DNA from: an uncultured Collinsella sp. | GTDB lineage: Bacteria > Actinomycetota > Coriobacteriia > Coriobacteriales > Coriobacteriaceae | Assembly: GCA_902470905.1 (NCBI GenBank) | Contig: CABRIC010000011.1 | Coordinates: 1-43,043 of the forward strand | DNA length: 43,043 nt | Reading direction: 5' to 3' | In this document: one piece after another, positions 32,036 to 39,984 of the stretch | How the letters are laid out: each line of letters begins with the position of its first letter | Position numbering within the stretch: position 1 is the first letter of the stretch | Notes under the pieces: generated by a model | Told to the model about the DNA's origin: nothing | Databases searched by the model: none | What the model saw: only the letters and a program-made list of their open reading frames with translations | Translations under genes and position numbers: made by a program

Positions 32036-33987
32036 CGCCAATCGCCTCCCATCGATCCGGGCACGAGCTCAAATGCGATGTGCGCATCATCGCCCTCGCC
32101 CTGCGGCACGGCGCGTGCCACCATGCCGGGACGGCCGCGCCACTCGGCGCGGTGTTCAAACAGAAAATCGGAAAGCCCGTTAAGGTAGCCGCTCTCCACC
32201 AAGTTGCCAATGCCGCGGCCGCCCTTAGCCTTGACAGCATCCGTCATGGCAATGGAGTGCAGCAGCTCGCGGGCAGCGTCGGTCGCCTCAACCGTAATAT
32301 CGGGCTGTGCCTTATGCACGTTGCGGTTAACGGCATCGATCTTGGAATTAAGGATCTGAAGTGCCACGGCATCGTCGATAAAGTTGAAGATCACCACGTT
32401 GTCGCCGATACGGCCCAAGAACTCGGGCTTAAACTCGCGATCCATCTCGGTGCGCACGCGCTCGCAAATCTCGTTATAGGGCGTGTTGGGCGCGATGGTA
32501 TTACGAACTTCGTTGCCCTGCGCATCGATCTCAATCTTGGAAAAGCCGATGTTGCTCGTAAAGAAGATGACCGTCTCAGAGAAGTACACGGTATTGCCCT
32601 GGCCATCGGTCAGGCGTCCATCTTCGAGGATCTGCAGGAACTTGTCCATAATGCTCGGCGCGGCCTTCTCGATCTCGTCGAAAAGAACCACCGAGAACGG
32701 ATTGGCCTTGACCGCATTGGTAAGCTGACCGCCCTCGGCATAGCCCACGTATCCCGGAGGAGCGCCAAAGAGCTTTTGATCGGAGTTCTCGGCACCGTAC
32801 TCGGACATATCAAAACGCAGCATGCTGCGCTCGTCGCCAAAGAGAAGCTCCGTAATGGCCTTAACGATCTCGGTCTTACCGGTACCGGTGGGACCGCTCA
32901 AAAACAGGACGCCCTTGGGCTTAGAGCCAGATGAATGGGTGGCGCCCGAAAGGCCCATAACGGAGCGCTTGAGCACGGTGACGGCCTTCTCAACGGCCTC
33001 GTCCTGGCCCTTTACGCGGCGTTTGATCTTTTCCTCGGGATCCTCTTCGAGCTTCTCGAACATCTGCTGCCATTTGTTCTCGCGAAAGCCGTACTTGTAG
33101 ACGTCGACGAGCTTGGGAAGGATGGCCTCGATGGAAGCCTCGGGGTTTTGCATGTCGCGCTGGTACATACGCTGCAGCCCCTCGAGCTCCTTAACGCTCA
33201 TGCCGTCGGTGGTATCGATAAAGCGACGCACCGCACGGTCATCGGAATCGGACAGCGCCTCACCAAAGCCAAACTTGCTTTGGATGTAGGCCTCGCGCAT
33301 GTCACGATCGGGATGCGGCAGCGTGATGGTGCGCAGGAAGGGATTCTCCTCGATAAACCACACAGGCAGGTTGCGCACGTTATCCGTTACCAGAATGAGC
33401 GTGTTAACGGCCGTACGGTTAATGAGGCGCGCCTTGCTGGCACCAAGGTACAGGTTAAGGAAGAACTGCGTCTCGTCGGGCATAAGACCGGTCGAGGAGG
33501 CAAGCAGACGCGATGCCATGTTGACGATCACGCAAAGCGGCTTGGCCTCGGTGCCGCCATCGGGGTTGTCGTTGTATTTAAGACGCAACATTGAGCGGAT
33601 AACCTCGCCGTATGATGGCAGGCTCGACTGCTCGGTGGCATATGCTTGGCGGCCATCGGCGATGCAGGCGTTCGCCTCCATCATGCGATCATCGCTCTTA
33701 GAAGCCTCGTCATGGGCCAGCGACACCAGGCGTTTGCAATCGACGTTGCCCATGCTGCTCGAGAACAGCTGGATGGGATCGAAATATGCCACGTTGTACT
33801 CAACTGAGCCATTGGCGTCTTCAAAAAGGCCGCGTACGACCTCGGCAAGCTCCGAGAACTGAAGGCTGCCGTCAACCACATCGGGATACTTGTCGTTGAC
33901 GTTGCCCTCAAGAATAAAGAGGCTCTTCACCCCTTTAAAGTTGAGCATCTCGCGCTGCCAGGATTGGCGCTCGAAATCAGTTGCCAT
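32032..33987 (-). CDS. ClpA/ClpB-like AAA+ ATPase with degenerate N-terminal half
   Basis: A 651-aa ATPase. The second half is a ClpB D2-type AAA+ module: Walker A GPTGTGKT (~364), pore-loop GYVG, Walker B VVLFDEIEKA (~432), sensor FTSNIG, and an arginine finger in EFLGRIG (~526), with a C-terminal small lid domain. The first ~320 residues look like a second AAA-type fold without a Walker A (FILEGNVND, VIVNMASRLL, ILVTDNVRNLP, LPHPDRDMREAYI). It has no Clp N-domain and no ClpP-docking loop that I can see. Likely a remodelling or unfolding machine switched by kinase and FHA partners. ATG 33987 has AAGGAGG eight bases upstream. The radical SAM stop lies 3 nt before it. Confidence 0.92.
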   Translation of the reverse strand: MATDFERQSWQREMLNFKGVKSLFILEGNVNDKYPDVVDGSLQFSELAEVVRGLFEDANGSVEYNVAYFDPIQLFSSSMGNVDCKRLVSLAHDEASKSDDRMMEANACIADGRQAYATEQSSLPSYGEVIRSMLRLKYNDNPDGGTEAKPLCVIVNMASRLLASSTGLMPDETQFFLNLYLGASKARLINRTAVNTLILVTDNVRNLPVWFIEENPFLRTITLPHPDRDMREAYIQSKFGFGEALSDSDDRAVRRFIDTTDGMSVKELEGLQRMYQRDMQNPEASIEAILPKLVDVYKYGFRENKWQQMFEKLEEDPEEKIKRRVKGQDEAVEKAVTVLKRSVMGLSGATHSSGSKPKGVLFLSGPTGTGKTEIVKAITELLFGDERSMLRFDMSEYGAENSDQKLFGAPPGYVGYAEGGQLTNAVKANPFSVVLFDEIEKAAPSIMDKFLQILEDGRLTDGQGNTVYFSETVIFFTSNIGFSKIEIDAQGNEVRNTIAPNTPYNEICERVRTEMDREFKPEFLGRIGDNVVIFNFIDDAVALQILNSKIDAVNRNVHKAQPDITVEATDAARELLHSIAMTDAVKAKGGRGIGNLVESGYLNGLSDFLFEHRAEWRGRPGMVARAVPQGEGDDAHIAFELVPGSMGGDWR

Positions 33988-33990
33988 GTG

Positions 33991-34587
33991 TTATACCTCC
34001 TTGGCAGAAAATTCATGGTGGTAACGGTCGGCAATACCAACGGTGATAACCGTGCCGTCCTGGACATAGTTTTGAAGCTGACGAGGCTGTTGAAGATACT
34101 GGTCGTAATCATCGTGTGGGCGGTCGCTCAGGTAGATTACACGCTGGTTAGTCGAGCCGCGCAGCGCACAATCGGGCACGTTGAGCTCGTCTACGTACGG
34201 ACCGTCAATCAGCACATCGATAAGAGACTTAAGCGTCTCCCACGTATCCGCACCGATCACCTGCGGCAACTCTTCGAGCGTAAATCCGGTGTAAACGAGA
34301 ATGTCATCATAAGCGCAGCGGATCGTTGCCAGTAGCTTCACGAGCTCTGATGCCTGCTCGAGCGGATCCCCACCCGAAACCGTCAGCCGATGTACGCCGT
34401 GCTCGCGCGCGGTATCGAGCAACATCTGCGCAAGCTCATCAACATCGACATCCTGCTCGGGCAGCTGGTTGCGCCATTGGGGCGAAATACATCCGGCACA
34501 ACGCTTTGAACAACCAGCGGTCCAGACAACAATACGTTCTCCCGGACCCAGCGAGACGACGGGGGCAAGCACATGGCTAACGAACAT
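33991..34587 (-). CDS. Small radical SAM protein, NrdG/activase-like
   Basis: A 198-aa radical SAM protein of the 4Fe-4S single-cluster, NrdG-like type. The cluster motif CSKRCAGC (CxxxCxxC; Cys26/30/33) follows WTAG, and SGGDPLEQ stands for the SAM-binding GGE motif. The length matches activating enzymes for glycyl radical proteins such as NrdG, but no glycyl radical enzyme is in the window. Its embedding between an FHA gene and an AAA+ gene is unusual. Start ATG 34587 overlaps the end of the FHA gene by 11 bp and has GAGGAT upstream. A much longer in-frame extension would run antisense-like through the FHA gene and is not credible. Possible roles are modification of an operon protein or control of one elsewhere. 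Confidence 0.85.
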   Translation of the reverse strand: MFVSHVLAPVVSLGPGERIVVWTAGCSKRCAGCISPQWRNQLPEQDVDVDELAQMLLDTAREHGVHRLTVSGGDPLEQASELVKLLATIRCAYDDILVYTGFTLEELPQVIGADTWETLKSLIDVLIDGPYVDELNVPDCALRGSTNQRVIYLSDRPHDDYDQYLQQPRQLQNYVQDGTVITVGIADRYHHEFSAKEV

Positions 34588-35509
34588 CGGCGTAATCCTC
34601 GCCCGGATCGAGTGTACGGTACACGGCCGAGATACGTGCAAGCGAGCAACCGCATTCCTCACAGCCATCCCCAACCTTTGCACGCTCATCAGCAACGAGA
34701 TGCAAACGACCGCACTCGGGGCACTCGACAAACCAGCCCTCGACACCCGCAGACTCACCAGCAGCAGAAACAACCGGTGCCGCAGCAGACGCGGGCTGAG
34801 GCGCAGACCAAGCCTGGGTCTGCACGGGTTGCGCCGCAGGCGGTTCCTCCACAGTAACCGTCAGACGCAATTGGGCAAATTCGCCAGACGCAGCCGGAAT
34901 GAGTAGCGTATCGCCGGTATGAATCGGCTGGGCCACGCCGGGAACCAAGTTGAGGATCTGGCCGCCACGCATAAGAGCCGTTCCGTTATTGGACCCCTCA
35001 TCGGCAACCATCCATGTGCCCCGCTCAAAACGAACGCTGGCATGCTGCCGGGACATGGCAAAGTTCGAAGCCATAGAAGGAAACGCGTTGCGTCCAAGCA
35101 CGGCAGCGTCCGTGAGACGAAGCTGCTCACCCATTACTGGATCGGCAAGCGTAAGCGCGGGAGCCGCGGGAGTAGCTGCAGCATTCGCCATGGGTTGCGG
35201 AACGGGCATGGGGGTAGGCTGCGGCGTGGGAGCAGGAGCAGCCTGATGTGCCTGCTGGGGTGCGGGACGCTGAGGCCGCGAAGCACTGTCCATCGATGAT
35301 GTTGCAGGGTAGACGGCGGGAGCCGGACGCTCAGCGACCGCGGCGGCAAAGCCGGACGCAGAGGCGACTGGCGCCTCGGGTGCCGAGACCGCGGGCGCAG
35401 GGGCCGAAGGCGCGGGGGCCGCACCAGCGGGACGCGGCGTCCCACAGTCCTCGCACATATCGCGGGCATCATCGTTCATAAGACCACAGATAGGGCATTC
35501 CCATGTCAT
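34577..35509 (-). CDS. FHA domain protein flanked by two zinc ribbons
   Basis: A 310-aa cytoplasmic protein. Residues 1-25 are a zinc finger (CPICG...CEDCG), followed by an Ala/Pro-rich linker to ~120. The FHA domain (~125-220) has the residues that read phosphothreonine: GR (in VLGRNAF), SRQH, and NNGT. The C-terminal ~60 residues hold a second zinc ribbon (CPECG...CEECG). FHA domains bind pThr peptides, so the likely partner is the ETVTV array of the operon's kinase or another phosphorylated operon product. ATG 35509 has GAGG upstream and begins 3 nt after the preceding stop; its 3' end overlaps the radical SAM gene. This tight coupling suggests stoichiometric production. Confidence 0.9.
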   Translation of the reverse strand: MTWECPICGLMNDDARDMCEDCGTPRPAGAAPAPSAPAPAVSAPEAPVASASGFAAAVAERPAPAVYPATSSMDSASRPQRPAPQQAHQAAPAPTPQPTPMPVPQPMANAAATPAAPALTLADPVMGEQLRLTDAAVLGRNAFPSMASNFAMSRQHASVRFERGTWMVADEGSNNGTALMRGGQILNLVPGVAQPIHTGDTLLIPAASGEFAQLRLTVTVEEPPAAQPVQTQAWSAPQPASAAAPVVSAAGESAGVEGWFVECPECGRLHLVADERAKVGDGCEECGCSLARISAVYRTLDPGEDYADVR

Positions 35510-35512
35510 GGT

Positions 35513-37012
35513 TTACCTCATTTCCCTCTGCTTGAGTTGACTTGCTTGACGGCGATTACGCAGACGACGTTCCGCATCTGCGGAAGGTGTGGGCGGCACG
35601 TAATCGTGCGGGTGAATCTCGACTGCAGCATCCGGACTTGGCGGCCGCACAAAACCAGCCGAGGTGTCCGCAAAGACGCCGCGCTTCTTAAGGTCTTCAC
35701 TGAACTGCTTATAGAAGTCACAAAACTCCACTTGGTCCTGAACGGCCTTATCGACGGTTGACTGATCCTGGATCTTCATGTCTTTGATAATCGTGGGATT
35801 ATTCGAGTCTTCAGAAAACTCAGCTGGGTCAGCCTCTACGACACGCATGATGACCTGCTGTTCGCTGCTACCCTTAAGGACGGCGACCGCTTTGTGTTCG
35901 TTTGTGTCAAACATAAGACGCCAGGGTTTGCCCGAGCCATCCATAACGGCATAACGGACCACATTGACGCCACGTTCCGCCATAGCATCATTAATTGCAC
36001 GCTCGATATACTCGTCTTTTACGGCCTTATCAAGCTCGGCATCGGCGATTTCGATTTCTTCGTAGATATTATCGATTTCATAAATGTGCTTAAGAACAGT
36101 CGGGCGATGGTATCGATCGTTGAGTAGCTCTACTCGAATCTGGTACTGCGTGTACTGCTCATGCTTCTCGGCAGACTCATACTGGGCGCGCTTCATGACA
36201 TGATCGAAATCCTTGATGCTCTTATTAATAGCAAGCAGCTCCTCAACAGTTGAATCGGAATCAAGCGCATCATAGGCGGCGCGGATCGATTCGAATTTCG
36301 CGCTTATTCGATTACGCAGCGCCATATCCAAGGCTTCATCCTGCATCAAAGAGATGGCGACTTCCGACCACGCGTCAAATGATTGCGCCGCCCCCTCAAA
36401 CGTTTCAACGCCCGAAGAAGACTCCGCCGCCGCGGTTATCTGAAGCAATGCCCTCTTCAGATCTATAGGATTATCAGGCGTTACATCAAAATCAATCGCC
36501 CTAGCAAGACCTTCTGCTCTCAGCTTTTCAACGGTCAAAGCAGCATCAATCTGACTTTTGCTCATCTCCATCCTCTGCTTCAGATGAGCGTCAAAAGTCA
36601 TTTGTGGAAACAGGACGTGAAGCGTTGAAAGCAAATGAGCCAACGCCTTCTCCATCCTCACCCTTGTATCCCTACCAAGACTCATCGTGTTTTCTTCATG
36701 TTCGGCATAAAAGGAGCGAGAACAATTGGTGATCAACTCATCCAACATTGCCCGTGTTGATTCATCCAGCCCGGAAGCTATCTCATCAATCCGTTTCCTA
36801 AGGTCCGCGAGAGTCTCATTGAATTCCTCTTTGGCAGCATAACTTGCATTTTTTTCCGCCGTCTCACGGGCAGCCAACGCACCCGTAACAATTGCGGTAG
36901 GAGCCAAAAGGACCATACCAACAGCGCCGGCAGCACCCAAGCTTGTCCCAGTAGATGCGGCGCTACTTGCCGCAGGGCCAACAGATGTAAACATCCCAAC
37001 CACGGCGCTCAT
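35513..37012 (-). CDS. Coiled-coil protein with hydrophobic N-terminus, unknown function
   Basis: A 499-aa protein heading the leftward operon; I do not recognise its family. Residues ~1-50 are hydrophobic and Gly/Ala/Ser-rich (GAAGAVGMVLLAPTAIVTGALA), perhaps a membrane anchor or hairpin. A long helical, charged part follows with heptad-like patterns (~55-330). A small mixed alpha/beta part comes next (~335-430, RYAVMDGSGKPWRLMF and KAVAVLKG), then a Pro-rich, basic tail. No GTPase or ATPase motif is present, which argues against a dynamin. ATG 37012 has GGAGGGA eight bases upstream and fits the promoter at 37066-37103; an upstream in-frame start at 37135 would lie on the promoter. It is AT-richer than the core genes. 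Confidence 0.78.
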   Translation of the reverse strand: MSAVVGMFTSVGPAASSAASTGTSLGAAGAVGMVLLAPTAIVTGALAARETAEKNASYAAKEEFNETLADLRKRIDEIASGLDESTRAMLDELITNCSRSFYAEHEENTMSLGRDTRVRMEKALAHLLSTLHVLFPQMTFDAHLKQRMEMSKSQIDAALTVEKLRAEGLARAIDFDVTPDNPIDLKRALLQITAAAESSSGVETFEGAAQSFDAWSEVAISLMQDEALDMALRNRISAKFESIRAAYDALDSDSTVEELLAINKSIKDFDHVMKRAQYESAEKHEQYTQYQIRVELLNDRYHRPTVLKHIYEIDNIYEEIEIADAELDKAVKDEYIERAINDAMAERGVNVVRYAVMDGSGKPWRLMFDTNEHKAVAVLKGSSEQQVIMRVVEADPAEFSEDSNNPTIIKDMKIQDQSTVDKAVQDQVEFCDFYKQFSEDLKKRGVFADTSAGFVRPPSPDAAVEIHPHDYVPPTPSADAERRLRNRRQASQLKQREMR

Positions 37013-37065
37013 ACTTGCTATCCCTCCGTTTTTGACCAGCTTGGTCCTTGCGTCTTTCCTACATC

Positions 37066-37103
37066 TTTCTACCGCCGTCTTGCTCGATTCTGTTGCGCAA
37101 CAT
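37066..37103 (-). promoter_or_regulatory. Palindrome-type promoter, ten-gene leftward operon
   Basis: Minus-strand ATGTTGCGCAACA (37091-37103), 19 nt, then TAGAAA (37066-37071), the weakest -10 of the set. It is 54 bp upstream of ATG 37012 and divergent from the kinase promoter at 37125. Confidence 0.68.
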
Positions 37104-37124
37104 TGGCGAGCGGCAGATTTGTCG

Positions 37125-37162
37125 ATGTTGCGCAACAGAAGGCAGCGGCCAGCGCATATCCT
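37125..37162 (+). promoter_or_regulatory. Palindrome-type promoter, second kinase gene
   Basis: ATGTTGCGCAACA (37125-37137), 19 nt, then TATCCT (37157-37162), 29 bp before ATG 37192. Its palindrome centre is 35 bp from that of the divergent site. Confidence 0.75.
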
Positions 37163-37191
37163 GCTAATGGAAGAAAGGATGAAAGCGCGCC

Positions 37192-38439
37192 ATGACCGGA
37201 TCCTACGAAGAAGTTCGACTCGTCAAGTTTCATACGCCAGCACTGCTCTCCGAACGTGAGCAGGCTGCGGCACGGCGTCGCTTTTGCACGCTTCTCGTTC
37301 CGCCGCAAAAGGGCGGCTTTGGCGGCAACGCCTATGTCCGCCGCGTCCAGAGCGGCGATCGCGCTTTTGAGCTCGCGCTTAAGATGCCGCGCCCCGATGC
37401 CCAGCCCGAGCAAGAACAGCTCAACCGAGAAACTTTGGAAGAGGAGTACCGCACGCTCTCCGTCGTATCCAACCTAAGGGGTTTTCCCGATGTCTACGGT
37501 TTTGGCTACACGGCAGACGGAACCCCGGCGCTGCTTATGGAGTGGGTTGACGGCGTCTCGCTTCTTGATGCACGGCGGGCTCTGAGTGATGGCGCTGAAA
37601 CCTGCCCCGGTGATATCGTCGCCGCGCTGGGTCTGAGCGTGCTCAAGATCATCTTGTCCACGCAATCGCTCGACACGCCCTTTGTCCACCGCGACCTCTC
37701 CATGCGCAACATCATGCTGCGTCACGATCGCATCCCGCTCGAGGAGCAGGTGTCGAGCGGCTATTTTGACATCTGCCTGATCGATATGGGCAGTGCCAAG
37801 CTCGTTAAGCCCGATTTTTCCTTTACCGTCGACGTCAACGCTTTTCGCGGCGCCACGCCGGCATACGCGGCACCCGAAATGCTGGAGCGGTTTAAGGCCG
37901 ACCCCGGTGCGCGCGACAACCCCGCCGTCGACATCTATGCGCTGGGAAGCATCCTCTACGAGCTTTATTGCGGACACGCGCCCTTTGAGGCAGAGCTCAG
38001 ACGCTCTGGAGATCACGCGCGCCTCAAGCGCACCATGCAGCCGCAACCCCTTACGCCCGCGACTCCCCGCGAGCAGGGCTTGGTCAACGCGATTATGGCT
38101 TGTTTGGCAGTCTCGCAAGACGCACGCCCTTCGGCAAACGAACTCGCGGCGCGCCTTGAGCCTTTCGCCCGTACGGGTGCTCCGCGAAAGCGCCGGCCCG
38201 TGGCGGATCGCGGCAGCGCTACCGTGCGGGCGGACGCCACCGTCCCCACCCGCACGGTTGCACAGACGCACCCCGCGTCTCGGCCAACCCTATCCACCGA
38301 GACGGTCCGCAGCGCCGAGTCCATGCGTCGCGCGCGCCTTGCCGTCAAACGTCAACGCACGATGGCACTCACGATGGTGATTGCTGCCCTGGCAGCAATC
38401 GTGGTCATACTCGTCCTCGCATCTGCCGGCATGCTTTAG
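37192..38439 (+). CDS. Ser/Thr protein kinase with single C-terminal membrane helix
   Basis: A 415-aa kinase. The loop KGGFGGNAYV and ELALKM give the ATP site. HRDLSMRNIM is the catalytic loop, IDMGSAK replaces DFG with DMG, and ATPAYAAPEM is the activation-segment end. The kinase domain spans roughly 35-325. A basic Thr-rich juxtamembrane region follows (SATVRADATVPTRTV, STETVRS), with TVR/ETV words recalling the array of the large kinase. A membrane helix of about 22 residues ends the protein, leaving almost nothing outside. ATG 37192 follows AAAGGATG. It is divergent from the leftward operon and very similar to the third kinase (41118), though that one adds an external sensor domain. Confidence 0.92.
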   Translation: MTGSYEEVRLVKFHTPALLSEREQAAARRRFCTLLVPPQKGGFGGNAYVRRVQSGDRAFELALKMPRPDAQPEQEQLNRETLEEEYRTLSVVSNLRGFPDVYGFGYTADGTPALLMEWVDGVSLLDARRALSDGAETCPGDIVAALGLSVLKIILSTQSLDTPFVHRDLSMRNIMLRHDRIPLEEQVSSGYFDICLIDMGSAKLVKPDFSFTVDVNAFRGATPAYAAPEMLERFKADPGARDNPAVDIYALGSILYELYCGHAPFEAELRRSGDHARLKRTMQPQPLTPATPREQGLVNAIMACLAVSQDARPSANELAARLEPFARTGAPRKRRPVADRGSATVRADATVPTRTVAQTHPASRPTLSTETVRSAESMRRARLAVKRQRTMALTMVIAALAAIVVILVLASAGML

Positions 38440-38477
38440 CCGGCAGTAGAAACCAAGTCAGCAAATAGACCCATTTG

Positions 38478-38525
38478 CAAAAAGCGGTGGCGGGCGCAAC
38501 TCTCAATAAAGCCGCGCCCGCCACC
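38478..38525 (-). terminator. Strong hairpin terminator, possibly bidirectional
   Basis: A perfect 12-bp GC stem (38486-38497 with 38514-38525, 16-nt loop) is followed on the minus strand by GCTTTTTG. It ends the zinc-ribbon gene and may also stop transcripts from the converging kinase gene. Confidence 0.85.
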
Positions 38526-38559
38526 GTCCCCATGCATCGCACGCTGACAATACGAGGTA

Positions 38560-39804
38560 CTAGGAAATCAAAAGCTCAAAGGAATCCGTGATGCGCGTTC
38601 CCATGGTAACGGCTCCATCTCCCGATTCGACTGTGGTGTTCAGGTAGTACTTGCCGTTCTTCTTTTTAGGAACACCCGTAACCGTAAGGTCGCAGCCCTC
38701 CTCCTCGACGGGAAGCGAGAACTCAAAACCCTTGTTTCTAACAAACGTACCGGTGACGTCCGTGTAGGTGCGATAGTCGTCACCATCGGATTGAGCGACG
38801 GTTTTTTCGGCGTTGTAGGTATCGTGGGCATGCAGTGTGGCCGAGATGTCTGCAACCGCTTCGCCGGAATCGCTGATGCTCTTAAACACAATCACAAGGT
38901 CGTTTTTGCTCGCGCCGTAGCAAGTATGGCCCCAAGAGTTGCCCGTCTCCTTAAGTGCTCCGCGCCACGTGGTGTTTGCAAAGCTCGTGGGCTTATCGAT
39001 GTTGAGCTTCGCTGTGCTACCAGGGGCCGTAGTGGTCGACGAGGTCGCATTGCCCGTCGTGGAAGAGTCCTCGGCATCGGAGCTGGCGTCCTCGCCGTTC
39101 TTGCTTGCGGTCTTGAGCTCCGCCTTAGCATCCTTAAGGTCGGACTTTGTCTGATCGAGCTCGTCTTGCGTTTTTGTAAGTTCGTCCTTGGAAGATTCAA
39201 GCTGCTTCTTGAGCTTTTGAATCTGCTCCGTATTTTGCGGATGGGCCAAGCCATATGAGTAGCCCGCCCAGCCGGTTCCCGCGCACAAGGCGGCAACGAC
39301 AATAACGCCGGCGGCGATGGCGGGCGCATACGACTTGCCCAGGCGCTTGCGTGCCAGCTTGTACTCGGCCTTGGCCGTCTTGAGGCTCTCGCGGTCCTGC
39401 TCGAGCTGCTCTTCCTCACTGAGCGGCGTAGGACCAAAATCGGCATGGCAGGCAGACTCAGTTTCCGCGTTCTCGATCGTAGTGCCAAAGTCTGACAAGG
39501 GATCGACTACACGCGTGGCGTCCGAATCGGATTCGGGCGCAGCGGGCTCAGACGCGTCGGGTGCCGCCACCGGCTGCTCGTCTGCTTTCGAGGCAGCATC
39601 CGCCTTAGGCAACTCCACCGTTGCCGCCGTAGCGGCCTCACCGTCGCGCCACGAAAAGGCCGGGCTCTGCGACACCGTCTGGGGCGTGGTGTAGGGATCT
39701 TCGGGAGCAGGTGCAGACGGCGCGGCGGCGTCAAGAGGCGATCCACACTCAGAGCAAAAACCAGCGTCATCGGGCAATAATGCACCGCAATAAGGGCATT
39801 CCAT
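38560..39804 (-). CDS. Zinc-ribbon, single-pass membrane protein with extracytoplasmic domain
   Basis: A 414-aa protein. Residues 1-21 are a zinc ribbon (CPYCG...CSECG) of the type common on bacterial membrane and phospho-signalling proteins. A long acidic Ala/Thr-rich cytoplasmic region follows, with possible phosphothreonine words (ATRVV, GTTIE, AATVEL). One membrane helix lies around 165-190 (APAIAAGVIVVAALCAG). Outside are a coiled coil (~198-245, repeats of K/E/L/D), a Ser/Thr-rich linker and a beta-rich C-terminal domain (~290-414, starting near FANTTWRG). Ligand or partner unknown. ATG 39804 has AGAGGTTG upstream; earlier in-frame starts would overlap the promoter. It has its own palindrome-type promoter. 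Confidence 0.82.
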   Translation of the reverse strand: MECPYCGALLPDDAGFCSECGSPLDAAAPSAPAPEDPYTTPQTVSQSPAFSWRDGEAATAATVELPKADAASKADEQPVAAPDASEPAAPESDSDATRVVDPLSDFGTTIENAETESACHADFGPTPLSEEEQLEQDRESLKTAKAEYKLARKRLGKSYAPAIAAGVIVVAALCAGTGWAGYSYGLAHPQNTEQIQKLKKQLESSKDELTKTQDELDQTKSDLKDAKAELKTASKNGEDASSDAEDSSTTGNATSSTTTAPGSTAKLNIDKPTSFANTTWRGALKETGNSWGHTCYGASKNDLVIVFKSISDSGEAVADISATLHAHDTYNAEKTVAQSDGDDYRTYTDVTGTFVRNKGFEFSLPVEEEGCDLTVTGVPKKKNGKYYLNTTVESGDGAVTMGTRITDSFELLIS

Positions 39805-39865
39805 AGGGCACAACCTCTCAAAATGTGTCGCTTGCAGCCATCCTGCAACTTGGCGTATATGCCCT

Positions 39866-39903
39866 ATAATGTCTTGATAGTTATGCAAAGCGTTGCGCAA
39901 CAT
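39866..39903 (-). promoter_or_regulatory. Palindrome-type promoter, zinc-ribbon membrane protein gene
   Basis: Minus-strand ATGTTGCGCAACG (39891-39903), 19 nt, then CATTAT (39866-39871). The start codon is 62 bp downstream of the -10. On the + side, toward the FHA gene, no -10-like hexamer stands at that spacing. Confidence 0.65.
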
Positions 39904-39984
39904 TTTTCGAGTCGGTACGCTTTGACCGTAGCCATTTCCTAACATGTTTGCAGTACGTCATTAAAGTTATCTGGGGAGGCAGCC

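Noticed and set aside
31274..35509. Tellurite-type TerY-P system
   Set aside because: No von Willebrand A (TerY) or TerD/TerB protein is visible; only the kinase and phosphatase overlap with it.
35513..37012. Dynamin-like GTPase
   Set aside because: The hydrophobic and coiled-coil layout suggested it, but there is no P-loop or other GTPase motif.
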